Source: Pseudobutyrivibrio sp. YE44 (lineage in GTDB: Bacteria; Bacillota; Clostridia; Lachnospirales; Lachnospiraceae). From it: DNA of 64,000 nt. Positions 1 to 8,012 of this stretch are shown piece by piece (position 1 is the first letter of the stretch; each line of letters opens with the position of its first letter). The position numbers and the translations under genes are program-made. The DNA is taken from the NCBI RefSeq assembly GCF_900104335.1, contig NZ_FMXT01000001.1, positions 124,001 through 188,000 of the forward strand. Reading direction: 5' to 3'. Below the pieces are notes generated by a model. The model had not been told where the DNA came from, made no database searches, and was given only the letters and a program-made list of their open reading frames with translations.

Positions 1-304
1 TGCAGAGACACTTAATGCTAAGGCAGCAACTGGTCTTTCTGTAGATTCAACAGTAGAGAAGAAGCATCTTGAGAAGGCTTCAAAGCTTACTTTTGAAATG
101 GATTCAAGACTTGAAAAGCTTGAGGCAGATATCGAGAAGGCTAAGGAGCTTTCAGATACTTATGAGCTTGCTAAGTTCCACCACGATGTTATCTTTGCAG
201 ATATGAATGAAGTAAGAGAGGTTGTAGATGAGCTTGAGACAGTAGTTCCAAGTGATATCTGGCCATATCCTACATATGGAGAGATCTTATATTCGGTGAA
301 ATAA
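1..304 (+). CDS. glnN: Glutamine synthetase type III, C-terminal end (partial)
   Basis: The reading frame is open from base 2 and stops at 302-304, so only about the last 100 residues are present. The ending, with a helix-rich stretch followed by DIWPYPTYGEILYSVK, matches the C-terminus of the large (about 700 residue) type III glutamine synthetases of Bacteroidetes and Clostridia, which join ammonium to glutamate using ATP. The catalytic domain lies upstream of the window. The next gene is an ammonium transporter, which fits a nitrogen-assimilation pair. The family call rests on recognising the tail only. Confidence 0.8.
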   Translation, partial: AETLNAKAATGLSVDSTVEKKHLEKASKLTFEMDSRLEKLEADIEKAKELSDTYELAKFHHDVIFADMNEVREVVDELETVVPSDIWPYPTYGEILYSVK

Positions 305-305
305 T

Positions 306-464
306 ACCCCTCATCAGTCAGCTAAAGCTGACAGCTTTTTCTCCGCTTCCGCTCCGGTCGGCTCGGATCAGAGGTCCACTGGACCTCTCTCGCCCCCAGG
401 GGGAAGCCAGAGAATGAGCCTTCCCCTTAAGGGGAAGGGGGACCGCTTGCGGTGGATGAGGTGT
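306..464. repeat. Complete MITE-like palindromic repeat (copy R1)
   Basis: This 159-bp element is GC-rich against an AT-rich background. Its ends are inverted repeats, ACCCCTCATC (306-315) and GATGAGGTGT (455-464), 9 of 10 matching. Inside are five palindromes: GTCAGC-TAAA-GCTGAC (317-332), GAGGTCC-ACT-GGACCTC, CCCC-CA-GGGG, CCTTCCCC-TTAA-GGGGAAGG (419-438) and ACCG-CTTG-CGGT (442-453). Bases 332-408 match the reverse complement of 37878-37954 at 67 of 77 positions without gaps. Bases 419-464 match 30430-30473. There is no coding capacity, and I could not define a target-site duplication. Confidence 0.8.
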
Positions 465-480
465 TATATTAGCACAATGG

Positions 481-522
481 AGTGCAGTTTAAAGTAGAGA
501 TGCTTTAGACTGCACTTTTTTT
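481..522 (+). terminator. Rho-independent terminator between glnN and amt
   Basis: AGTGCAGTTTAAAG (481-494) pairs with CTTTAGACTGCACT (503-516) through 14 pairs including one G-U, followed by seven T. It ends only 24 bases before the amt start codon. It could end glnN transcription, or act as an attenuator in an amt leader, since little room remains for a promoter after it. Confidence 0.8.
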
Positions 523-546
523 AATAAAAACTAGGAGGAAAATATT

Positions 547-2292
547 ATGGAAGAGTACACAAGTTTATTATTTGGTGTGTGGTTCCTTATAGGAGCTGCA
601 CTGGTTTTCTGGATGCAGGCAGGCTTTGCAATGGTTGAGGCTGGCTTTACCAGAGCAAAAAATACAGGAAACATCATTATGAAAAACTTAATGGATTTCT
701 GTATTGGAACAGTAATGTTCATTGTATTAGGTTTTGGTCTTATGCTTGGAGAGGATTGTCTCTTTGGTTTAGTAGGTAGACCAACACTTGGAATTTTTAC
801 AAACTATGCTTCTTTTGATTGGAGCAACTTTGTATTTAACCTTGTGTTCTGTGCTACAACAGCAACAATCGTTTCTGGTGCTATGGCAGAGCGTACAAAG
901 TTTGTTAGCTACTGTGTTTATTCAGGAATTATTTCACTTGTAATTTATCCAATCGAGGCTCACTGGATTTGGGGTGGTGGCTGGCTTGCACAGCTTGGTT
1001 TCCACGATTTTGCAGGTAGCTGTGCTATTCATATGGTTGGTGGTATCTGTGCTCTTATCGGTGCAAAGATTCTTGGACCTCGTATTGGTAAGTTTTCACA
1101 CGACAGCAAAGGTCGTATTTCAAAGGTAAATGCTTTCCCAGGTCACAACATTGCTCTTGGTGCACTTGGTGTATTTATTCTTTGGCTTGGCTGGTATGGC
1201 TTCAACGGTGCTGCAGCAACATCTTTAGAGCAGCTTGCTTCAATTTTTGTTACAACAACAATTGCTCCTGCAGTTGCTACTTGTACAACAATGGCTTTCA
1301 CATGGATTAAGTTTGGTAAGCCAGATGTATCAATGTCATTAAATGCTTCACTTGCAGGTCTTGTAGCTATCACAGCCCCATGCGACGTTACAGATGCTTT
1401 CGGTGCTATTGTAATTGGTGTTGTTGCAGGTTTCCTTGTAGTATTTGGTGTATGGCTTCTTGACTATAAGCTTCATATTGATGATCCAGTTGGTGCTGTT
1501 GCAGTTCACATGATGAATGGTATCTGGGGAACAATTGCAGTTGGTTTATTTGCTACACCTTCAGCTCCAGCAAGTGAGCTTACAGGTCTTTTCTATGGCG
1601 GTGGCTTCAAGCTTTTAGGTTTACAGCTTCTTGGTGTTCTTTCAGTAGGAGCATGGGCTGCTGTTACAATTACAATTTCATTTTCTGTTATTAAGGCTAC
1701 TATCGGTCTTCGTGCTTCAGCTGAGGAAGAAATCGTTGGTCTTGATAGAACGGAGCATGGTCTTCCATCAGCATATTCAGGCTTTAACATGCTTGAGGAC
1801 GACTTCGATACAGATGAGTATGATGATGAGACAGCATCACTTATTACAGAGACTCTTGAGGCTGCTGGACTTGCAAGCCCTGATGAGGCAATTGAGGTTG
1901 AATATGCGCCTTCACAGATTACATCTGCAGGCAGACCTCGTATGACAAAGGTTGAAATCCTTTGTAAGGAGCGTAACCTTGAGAAACTTAAGAATGCACT
2001 TCTTAAGCTTGGAATTACAGGTATGACAGTTTCACACGTAATGGGCTGTGGCGTACAGAAGGGTGCACCAGAGTATTACAGAGGTGTTGCTTTGGAGCCA
2101 TCATTACTTCCAAAGATTCGTGTAGACGTAGTAGTATGCAAGGTTCCAGTTAAAGAAGTAATCGAAACAGCTAAGAAGGTTCTTTATACAGGTCACATTG
2201 GTGATGGTAAGATTTTCGTATACGACGTAGAGCAGGTTGTAAAGATTCGTACAGGCGAAGAAGACTTTGCAGCTCTTCAGGATGTAGAATAA
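547..2292 (+). CDS. amt: Ammonium transporter fused to a PII signal-protein domain
   Basis: The first 400 or so residues are an Amt/MEP/Rh ammonium channel: hydrophobic throughout, with MQAGFAMVEAGFTRAKN near the start, IYPIEAHWIWGGGWL, HMVGGICALIGA and the pore-histidine segment VHMMNGIWGT. An acidic linker follows. From about residue 466 to the end there is a complete GlnB/GlnK domain starting MTKVEILCKERN, with a T-loop containing EYYRG and a C-terminal GDGKIFVYDVEQVVKIRTGE. PII normally plugs Amt as a separate protein, so here the valve is covalently attached. The start follows AGGAGG (533-538) by eight bases. The gene lies downstream of glutamine synthetase. The assignment is confident; the regulatory behaviour is inferred. 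Confidence 0.93.
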   Translation: MEEYTSLLFGVWFLIGAALVFWMQAGFAMVEAGFTRAKNTGNIIMKNLMDFCIGTVMFIVLGFGLMLGEDCLFGLVGRPTLGIFTNYASFDWSNFVFNLVFCATTATIVSGAMAERTKFVSYCVYSGIISLVIYPIEAHWIWGGGWLAQLGFHDFAGSCAIHMVGGICALIGAKILGPRIGKFSHDSKGRISKVNAFPGHNIALGALGVFILWLGWYGFNGAAATSLEQLASIFVTTTIAPAVATCTTMAFTWIKFGKPDVSMSLNASLAGLVAITAPCDVTDAFGAIVIGVVAGFLVVFGVWLLDYKLHIDDPVGAVAVHMMNGIWGTIAVGLFATPSAPASELTGLFYGGGFKLLGLQLLGVLSVGAWAAVTITISFSVIKATIGLRASAEEEIVGLDRTEHGLPSAYSGFNMLEDDFDTDEYDDETASLITETLEAAGLASPDEAIEVEYAPSQITSAGRPRMTKVEILCKERNLEKLKNALLKLGITGMTVSHVMGCGVQKGAPEYYRGVALEPSLLPKIRVDVVVCKVPVKEVIETAKKVLYTGHIGDGKIFVYDVEQVVKIRTGEEDFAALQDVE

Positions 2293-2351
2293 TAACTAAT
2301 TAATTTCAGTAAAAACAAATTTCTCGTTTCAAACAAAACAACGTTCAGATT

Positions 2352-2379
2352 GGCTTCCACTTTTTGGTGGAAGCCTTTT
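2352..2379 (+). terminator. Terminator after amt
   Basis: GGCTTCCAC and GTGGAAGCC form a perfect 9-bp stem with a six-base loop, followed by TTTTG. Confidence 0.85.
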
Positions 2380-2446
2380 GTTTACATGGAAATTTAGGTA
2401 ACGTATAATGATTATGGGGATTGTTAACGTAAGAATGGGGGTTCTT

Positions 2447-3175
2447 ATGAGGATATCGGAAATCACTTCTGCAAATAAGCCTTATATTCGTATTACAAAA
2501 GGTAAGAAAAAGGTAGATGTTCCTATTGTTCCTAAGGTCGTGGCGGTACCACCTAGCAAATTAGGTCTGAGAAAATTTGCTTTTTTAGGTTGCGATAATA
2601 TCAAGGTCACCTTTAAAGGTAAGACTGTGAGACTCAATTGGGCCTTTAATCACAATCGAATGACCCTATATTGTACAGGAGGGCATAAGGCCTACAGCTG
2701 GAACAATGTTAAGGTTGCCACAATCAATTCTAGTAAAGGCAAAAGAGAGCATCTTATTGTCTGCAGACGAGAATTTGGTGATGAGACAGAACGCAGAAGA
2801 TATAAGAGATATCCTATAATTAGAAAAATCAAAGTCACCCAAGGGGACTACAGTTTTATGGCCTCTACAGCAGATATTTCCTATGGCGGAGTGGGAATTT
2901 CAGTTAAGAGAAATACAAGGGTTATCCCTAGTGAACCTCTCGTAATTGATTTTGGGGATTCCACTATAATCAGTGCCCGTCTGGTTAGAACTGTATTTAA
3001 AGAAGATGGTAGTGAATTGCTAGGTTGTCACATCTCAAAGGGCTATAAGTTCGAGATGATGAAAATAGTAAATCATGATGAAGCTGTGGCGGAATCCTTG
3101 AAAGTCAAAGAAAAAGAAAATAAAAAGGATACTGACAAAGGGTGGACTGAAGGCGAAATTAAGCGTTGGCACTGA
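2447..3175 (+). CDS. PilZ domain c-di-GMP receptor
   Basis: The C-terminal half carries both signature elements of a PilZ c-di-GMP-binding domain: an arginine-rich ERRRYKRYPI at about residue 115 and TADISYGGVGI at about residue 142. The N-terminal 110 residues are basic and beta-rich and I do not recognise them; they could be a YcgR-N-like partner domain. I chose the ATG at 2447 because GGGGG lies six bases upstream; in-frame ATGs at 2408, 2414 and 2435 have weaker sites. The gene stands alone after a terminator, 20 bases before a HAD phosphatase gene. An EAL-domain c-di-GMP protein is encoded at 33.1 kb. The effector target is unknown. Confidence 0.8.
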   Translation: MRISEITSANKPYIRITKGKKKVDVPIVPKVVAVPPSKLGLRKFAFLGCDNIKVTFKGKTVRLNWAFNHNRMTLYCTGGHKAYSWNNVKVATINSSKGKREHLIVCRREFGDETERRRYKRYPIIRKIKVTQGDYSFMASTADISYGGVGISVKRNTRVIPSEPLVIDFGDSTIISARLVRTVFKEDGSELLGCHISKGYKFEMMKIVNHDEAVAESLKVKEKENKKDTDKGWTEGEIKRWH

Positions 3176-3195
3176 TTAGAATTGGAGACAGATTT

Positions 3196-3987
3196 ATGAT
3201 TAAGCTTATTACATCAGATGTAGATGGAACCCTAGTAAAGGATTCATCTCCGGAAATATATCCTGAGATGATTGATATGATAAAGAAGCTTCGTCAGCAG
3301 GATATTATTTTTTGTATAGCCACTGGCAGACAGGTTTCAAGTGTTAAAAGAATGTTTAGCGAAGTGGCAGATGACTTAATTATCATGGCTGACAACGGTG
3401 CGCATATTCAGTGCCGAGAAAAGGATATTCATGTTGCAAAGATGAATCCTGATTATATAGAAGAATTGGTTACTGATCTTAGAGCCTTTGATGATTGCGA
3501 GATTCTCTGCGAGGCTCCAGGTTTATCGTACTTGGAATCAAAGAATCAGGATTACATCGATTTTATTCAGAATCAGTATCGCTTTGATATTAAGCTTGTG
3601 GATGATGTACTTAAGGAAGCTAAGGATATTATCAAGATTTCTATTTTCAGAAGACCATCCATCAGAAGCATTGGAGAGGATATTCTTATTCCTAAGTGGA
3701 AGGATAGACTTAAGGTAACAATGGCAGGAGAGGATTGGGTAGATTTTATGGATACCTCTGTGGATAAGGGAAATTCTCTCAAGTTTGTTCAGGAATTCTA
3801 TGGAATCACACCAGAGGAAACTATGGTATTTGGTGACAATAATAACGATATTGGAATGCTTAAGAGAGCAGCTGAAAGCTACGCAGTATCCACAGCTCCA
3901 GATATTGTAAAGGCAAGTGCAAATCACATTTGTCCTCCTTGGATGGAAAAGGGTGTATATCAGGTTTTAAAGGAAACTTTCGGCTAG
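3196..3987 (+). CDS. Cof-type HAD-IIB phosphatase
   Basis: This 263-residue protein belongs to the Cof subfamily of haloacid-dehalogenase phosphatases. Motif I is DVDGTL (residues 8-13, nucleophile Asp8), motif II is the IATGRQ segment, and motif IV is GDNNND near residue 215. The length and the cap inserted between motifs II and III are typical. These enzymes hydrolyse sugar phosphates, flavin or PLP phosphates with broad overlap, so the substrate cannot be given. The start ATG at 3196 follows TTGGAG; a longer frame from 3166 has no good site. It is followed closely by larB, but a role in that pathway is only guilt by position. Confidence 0.85.
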   Translation: MIKLITSDVDGTLVKDSSPEIYPEMIDMIKKLRQQDIIFCIATGRQVSSVKRMFSEVADDLIIMADNGAHIQCREKDIHVAKMNPDYIEELVTDLRAFDDCEILCEAPGLSYLESKNQDYIDFIQNQYRFDIKLVDDVLKEAKDIIKISIFRRPSIRSIGEDILIPKWKDRLKVTMAGEDWVDFMDTSVDKGNSLKFVQEFYGITPEETMVFGDNNNDIGMLKRAAESYAVSTAPDIVKASANHICPPWMEKGVYQVLKETFG

Positions 3988-4013
3988 ATTTTAATACAGA
4001 GTGAGAATGGGAA

Positions 4014-4688
4014 ATGGAGTTTGCAAACTTAGATTTTGATAGAAAGAGGCGCACAGGTTTTCCTGAGGTGGTTTTTTGTCAGGGGAAGGATGACAGCTTT
4101 TTAGTTGATATTTATAAAAAGCTTTATGATAGAGACGGCTGTGTCTTTGGTACTAGAGCCACTGAGCATCAGTTTGAGCTAATAAGGGCTAGTATGTCAA
4201 AGGCAGAATACGACAGAGTCAGCCGTATACTAAAGGTGCCCGCAGCAAATCACAGTGAAATAGAATTGGTTGGAAACATTGCTGTTGTCACTGCAGGAAC
4301 AGCAGATATTCCAGTGGCAGAGGAAGCAGCCATGACAGCTGAGTATTTTGGCTCAAAGGTTAGCAGAGTTTACGACGTTGGAGTAAGCGGTGTTCACAGA
4401 CTTCTAGACAAAAGAGAAATCATTGATGAAGCTAACTGTGTAGTGGCAGTGGCTGGTATGGAAGGTGCACTGGCTTCTGTTTTGGGAGGGCTTGTTAGTA
4501 AGCCTATTATTGCGGTGCCTACAAGTGTTGGATATGGTGCCAACTTTGGCGGTTTATCAGCGCTTCTTACAATGATAAATTCCTGTGCAAACGGAATATC
4601 TGTGGTGAATATTGATAATGGCTACGGTGCAGGTTATATTGCCACCCAGATAAATCGACTAGCAGTAGGTGAAAAAAACGATAAATAG
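4014..4688 (+). CDS. larB: LarB, nickel-pincer cofactor biosynthesis (P2CMN synthase)
   Basis: The 224-residue protein has the LarB layout: an N-terminal VVFCQGK segment and a C-terminal AIR-carboxylase (PurE-like) fold with AVPTSVGYGANFGGLSALL. LarB carboxylates the pyridinium ring of nicotinic acid adenine dinucleotide and hydrolyses the anhydride, the first step to the nickel-pincer cofactor of lactate racemase-type enzymes. larC follows after nine bases. larA and larE are not in the window, so either they lie elsewhere or the cofactor serves another LarA-family enzyme. Confidence 0.9.
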   Translation: MEFANLDFDRKRRTGFPEVVFCQGKDDSFLVDIYKKLYDRDGCVFGTRATEHQFELIRASMSKAEYDRVSRILKVPAANHSEIELVGNIAVVTAGTADIPVAEEAAMTAEYFGSKVSRVYDVGVSGVHRLLDKREIIDEANCVVAVAGMEGALASVLGGLVSKPIIAVPTSVGYGANFGGLSALLTMINSCANGISVVNIDNGYGAGYIATQINRLAVGEKNDK

Positions 4689-4697
4689 GGAGATGGG

Positions 4698-5570
4698 ATG
4701 AAGGCATTATATTTTGAGTGTAGTTCAGGTATTAGTGGGGATATGACAGTAGGAGCCCTACTTGATTTAGGCGCAGATGTTCAGGTGCTAAACAAGGCGC
4801 TTTCTTCTATCAAGGCAGAGGGCTTTCAAACAAGGATTTCAAAGGTTGAAAAATCTGGTCTTAGGTGTGTGGATTTTGATGTGATTTTGGATGAGGATCA
4901 TGATGGCCATGATCATGATATGGAATATCTTTATGGCCATACACACAATCACGAGAGTCATGATAATCATAACCATAATCATGACGAGCATTCACATACC
5001 CATGAGGCTCAGCCTCATGACGAACATCATAAGCACCATCATGAAAAGCATCATCACCGTGGTCTAAAAGAAATAAATGATATTATTTCATCAGTAGACA
5101 TGACAGATGGTGCTAGAAATATTTGTAATAATATTTTTCAAGTATTGGCTGAGGCAGAGTCCAAGGCACACGGAGTTCCTGTGGACCAAGTTCATTTTCA
5201 CGAGGTTGGAGCAATAGACTCTATAGTGGATATTGTTTCTATTTCAGTTTGTCTGGATAACATAGGAATTGATAAGGTATTTGTTCCAAAGCTTACAGAT
5301 GGGCAAGGAACTGTACGCTGTCAGCACGGGATTCTTCCAGTTCCAGTACCTGCTGTTTTAAACATAGTTAACGCTGCTGATATTCCAATAGAAATTACAG
5401 AGACAAAGGGAGAGCTTGTTACCCCAACAGGCGCAGCCACAGTAGCTGCTGTAAGAACCAGCGAACAATTGCCAGAGTCCTTTAACGTGGAAGGAGTAGG
5501 CATGGGGGCAGGAAAAAGAGACTATGGATTATCCGGAATCCTTAGAATTATGAAAATCAATTATTATTAG
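4698..5570 (+). CDS. larC: LarC-like nickel insertion protein, N-terminal (LarC1) part only
   Basis: The start MKALYFECSSGISGDMTVGALLDLGAD and the central HFHEVGAIDSIVDIV are characteristic of LarC, the CTP-dependent nickel inserter for the pincer cofactor. Between about residues 70 and 125 lies a histidine-rich loop of HDH/HNH pairs, a likely nickel store. The protein ends at residue 290, just after the GAGKRDYG segment. Full LarC continues for about 130 residues (LarC2), joined in some species by a programmed frameshift. I found no LarC2 coding after 5570 in any frame before the next promoter, so this copy looks truncated or split from its second half. Confidence 0.85.
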   Translation: MKALYFECSSGISGDMTVGALLDLGADVQVLNKALSSIKAEGFQTRISKVEKSGLRCVDFDVILDEDHDGHDHDMEYLYGHTHNHESHDNHNHNHDEHSHTHEAQPHDEHHKHHHEKHHHRGLKEINDIISSVDMTDGARNICNNIFQVLAEAESKAHGVPVDQVHFHEVGAIDSIVDIVSISVCLDNIGIDKVFVPKLTDGQGTVRCQHGILPVPVPAVLNIVNAADIPIEITETKGELVTPTGAATVAAVRTSEQLPESFNVEGVGMGAGKRDYGLSGILRIMKINYY

Positions 5571-5683
5571 GTTAGTTACATTGGAAATGTGTACACAATT
5601 TTGACTCAAATTAGTTCATTTAGACGGATGTTAGTCTAATAAAACTTGAAAATGCACTAGTTTAGGTACAATAATAATTGTTC

Positions 5684-5712
5684 TTGATTTGGACACAATT
5701 ATATTGTAATAT
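5684..5712 (+). promoter_or_regulatory. Sigma-A promoter of the ferredoxin gene
   Basis: TTGATT (5684-5689) and TAATAT (5707-5712) are separated by 17 bases, 57 bases upstream of the ferredoxin start. The 197 bases between larC and the ferredoxin gene hold nothing else I can identify. Confidence 0.6.
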
Positions 5713-5768
5713 CAACTTACTTAGTAATTGATAGTTTTTATCAAAAAGATTTTAAGGAGGATTTAATT

Positions 5769-5939
5769 ATGGCATACGTTATTTCTGATTCATGCGTTTC
5801 ATGTGGTACATGTGAGCCTGAGTGTCCAGTAGGCGCTATTTCACAGGGCGATTCACAGTTCAACATTGATGCTGACGCTTGTGTATCATGTGGTACATGC
5901 GCTGGTGTTTGCCCAACAGGTGCTATCTCAGAGGGCTAA
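5769..5939 (+). CDS. 2[4Fe-4S] clostridial ferredoxin
   Basis: This small gene encodes 56 residues with two near-identical cluster motifs, SCVSCGTCEPECPVGAIS and ACVSCGTCAGVCPTGAIS, that is CxxCxxCxxxCP twice. It is a soluble low-potential electron carrier for pyruvate:ferredoxin oxidoreductase, hydrogenase, Rnf and Nfn reactions. AAGGAGG lies nine bases before the ATG, a consensus-like promoter lies at 5684-5712, and a strong terminator follows, so it is a single-gene transcription unit and probably highly expressed. NfnAB at the end of the window is a plausible partner. Confidence 0.97.
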   Translation: MAYVISDSCVSCGTCEPECPVGAISQGDSQFNIDADACVSCGTCAGVCPTGAISEG

Positions 5940-5977
5940 TTAGTTTAATAACTAAACTAGAAATCCGGTAAAATAAG

Positions 5978-6003
5978 AAGGAGCTCGTAATGAGCTCCTT
6001 TTT
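5978..6003 (+). terminator. Terminator after the ferredoxin gene
   Basis: AGGAGCTC, loop GTAAT, GAGCTCCT, then five T. The stem is symmetrical and may also stop the facing minus-strand ECF gene, which ends at 6034. Confidence 0.88.
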
Positions 6004-6033
6004 CGTGCGTAAAATTATTTATATAAAGCTGTA

Positions 6034-6594
6034 TTAAATAAGCTTTTTTAGAATAGGGTAGAGTACAAAGGCGAAAATGACGCCGAATACTGCCTGAATC
6101 AGGTTTGGAATAATTCCTGCTAATGAAGCAATCACACCAGCTGAAAGGCTGGTATTATTTACCACTGAAAGCATAAAGATTTCAAAAAGGAAATATCCAA
6201 GAACCATAACTGCTTCACCGAAGATACCCCCAAGAATAGTACTAGGAATTTCTTTCTCTTTAAATATTTTTGTGAAGAACTTAAAAGCATAGAAGCCTAC
6301 AAGAGCAGTAAGCCCTTTGATAATAAAGGTGGCTGGAACATATATAAAGTATCCTCCGATTAAATCTGAAAGAGCGCTTCCGATTCCTGCGGCTAAGCCG
6401 CCCCATAAAGGGCCAAGTAACAATCCTGATAAAAGAACAAAACCATCACCAGGGTGGATATAGCCATTTGTTGGGGTTGGTATTTTTATAATCATGGTAC
6501 TGACACAAGTGAGTGCTGCCATTAATGCTGCAAAGATAAGTCGTTTGGTTTGGTCGTGATTAATAGCTTTAACTGAAGTTGTTGTGTTATTCAT
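6034..6594 (-). CDS. ECF transporter S component (vitamin-type)
   Basis: This 186-residue protein has five to six hydrophobic segments and the segment IPTPTNGYIHPGDGFVLLSG followed by GPLWGGLAAGIGSALSDL, typical of substrate-binding S components of energy-coupling-factor transporters. S components capture a vitamin and dock to a shared EcfAAT module, not encoded here. The start (6594) follows AAGGAGG by six bases on the minus strand; a longer frame to 6693 would run into the divergent promoter region. It faces a MocR-like regulator across 126 bases. MocR proteins often control vitamin B6 transport and synthesis, so pyridoxine is a guess; a corrinoid or precursor is an alternative given the nearby cbiL. 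Confidence 0.8.
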   Translation of the reverse strand: MNNTTTSVKAINHDQTKRLIFAALMAALTCVSTMIIKIPTPTNGYIHPGDGFVLLSGLLLGPLWGGLAAGIGSALSDLIGGYFIYVPATFIIKGLTALVGFYAFKFFTKIFKEKEIPSTILGGIFGEAVMVLGYFLFEIFMLSVVNNTSLSAGVIASLAGIIPNLIQAVFGVIFAFVLYPILKKLI

Positions 6595-6720
6595 TTTGTG
6601 CCTCCTTATTTCCATAAATTCAAGCAAAAAGCCTTTTACTTTTCCTAAGTTGGAGATATAATAGCACCAAACTGATACTAAAAAAATGCTCAATATTATA
6701 TATTTTTTAGGGGACAGATT

Positions 6721-7986
6721 ATGAAAGTCTATGAAACAGTATATAACTATTATTTAGATTTGATGAAGTCCGGTGATTTGAAGGCAGGAGATAGAATGCC
6801 ATCATTAAGAGAGTGCGAAAGAACACTAAGTGTCAGTCGAACCTCTGTTGAAAATGCTTATCTTCAGCTGGCTGCAGATGGATATATTTATTCTGTGGAA
6901 AAGGTAGGTTATTTTGTTACAGACCTGGCTACTAAAATTGATACTCAGGAAAAAGGCACCATCTTAAAAGAAAAGCCAAAGGACTATAAATATGATCTTG
7001 CAACCATAGGAGAGGATAAACAGGTTTCTTGTCTTAATATGTGGCGCCGGTACATGAAATCAGCCTTAAGACAGGAGGATAGATTGCTATCTTATGGTGA
7101 CTATCAGGGGGAGCGCGATCTTAGAATAGAAATTGCAAATTATGTTAGAAAGCGAAGAAATATAATTTGTTCAGAAGATGATATTGTTATTGGGGCAGGC
7201 TTTCAGAATTTGCTTCAAATACTCATAGCTCTTATTCCAGGAGAAAAATCAATATCATTTCCCACCAGAGATTTCTTTGATGGTGCTACAACCTTTAAAA
7301 ACGCAGGCTTTCAGGTCAGCTACCGAAACAAGGAGAGCCACGTAATCTATGTTACCCCTTCTTACATGACAAAATGGGGCGAGGTTATGACTATAAAAAG
7401 AAGACATGAGCTTTGTGAGCATGCTATCAAAAATAATCATTTGATTATTGAGGATGATTATCAGAATGAGTTTGTTTTTTCTTCGAAACCTACACCAAGT
7501 CTCTACGCCTTAAACGGAGGAGTAAATACAGCCTTTCTAGGCTCATTTTCAAGAGTTTTGCTGCCTAGCGTAAGAATAAGCTTTATAATATTACCAAAGG
7601 GTGTGAAACAGGAATATAACTCTATAAAAAAAGCTTATAATCAAACAGCATCAAAGGCGGAACAGATAGCCCTAGCCCAGTTCCTTAGAGATGGTCATCT
7701 GAACCGTCATATAAAGAAGATGAGACGTTTATACGAAGAAAAGCGTATGGTTATGGAGGCTTCCATCCTAAAGAATCTTTCAGATAAGGGAGAAATCCTA
7801 AAGGGTGAAAGTGGCATGGAATTGGGCATAAGAATAAATAAAAAGAGCGTTTTTGAAAAGATAATAAAGAAGCCAGTTTCTGTTGGAATACTGGATAATA
7901 CAAAGGATAATTCCACCTTGTTATTATCCTGCAGTAAGATTGATGTTGATGATATAGATAAGGCAGTCTCTCTTTTATTAGAGTAG
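6721..7986 (+). CDS. MocR-like regulator (GntR helix-turn-helix plus aminotransferase domain) lacking the PLP lysine
   Basis: Residues 1-70 form a GntR winged helix (GDRMPSLRECERTLSVSRTS, then ENAYLQLAADGYIYS). Residues 95-421 form a type I aminotransferase fold, with IEDDYQNEF and GSFSRVLLPSVR. In active MocR/GabR/PdxR proteins the latter reads GTFSK, where the lysine forms the Schiff base with pyridoxal phosphate. Here residue 278 is arginine (AGA at 7552-7554), so covalent PLP binding should be lost. The length is slightly short for the family (usually 450-500). It is divergent to an ECF S gene and followed after 26 bases by cbiL. It probably regulates the divergent gene. Confidence 0.85.
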   Translation: MKVYETVYNYYLDLMKSGDLKAGDRMPSLRECERTLSVSRTSVENAYLQLAADGYIYSVEKVGYFVTDLATKIDTQEKGTILKEKPKDYKYDLATIGEDKQVSCLNMWRRYMKSALRQEDRLLSYGDYQGERDLRIEIANYVRKRRNIICSEDDIVIGAGFQNLLQILIALIPGEKSISFPTRDFFDGATTFKNAGFQVSYRNKESHVIYVTPSYMTKWGEVMTIKRRHELCEHAIKNNHLIIEDDYQNEFVFSSKPTPSLYALNGGVNTAFLGSFSRVLLPSVRISFIILPKGVKQEYNSIKKAYNQTASKAEQIALAQFLRDGHLNRHIKKMRRLYEEKRMVMEASILKNLSDKGEILKGESGMELGIRINKKSVFEKIIKKPVSVGILDNTKDNSTLLLSCSKIDVDDIDKAVSLLLE

Positions 7987-8012
7987 TAAAAAATGTTTAG
8001 GAGGAAGCCACT

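Noticed and set aside
38-304. An independent short gene starting at ATG 98.
   Set aside because: The frame is open to the left edge and encodes the known C-terminus of glutamine synthetase III, so 98 is an internal methionine.
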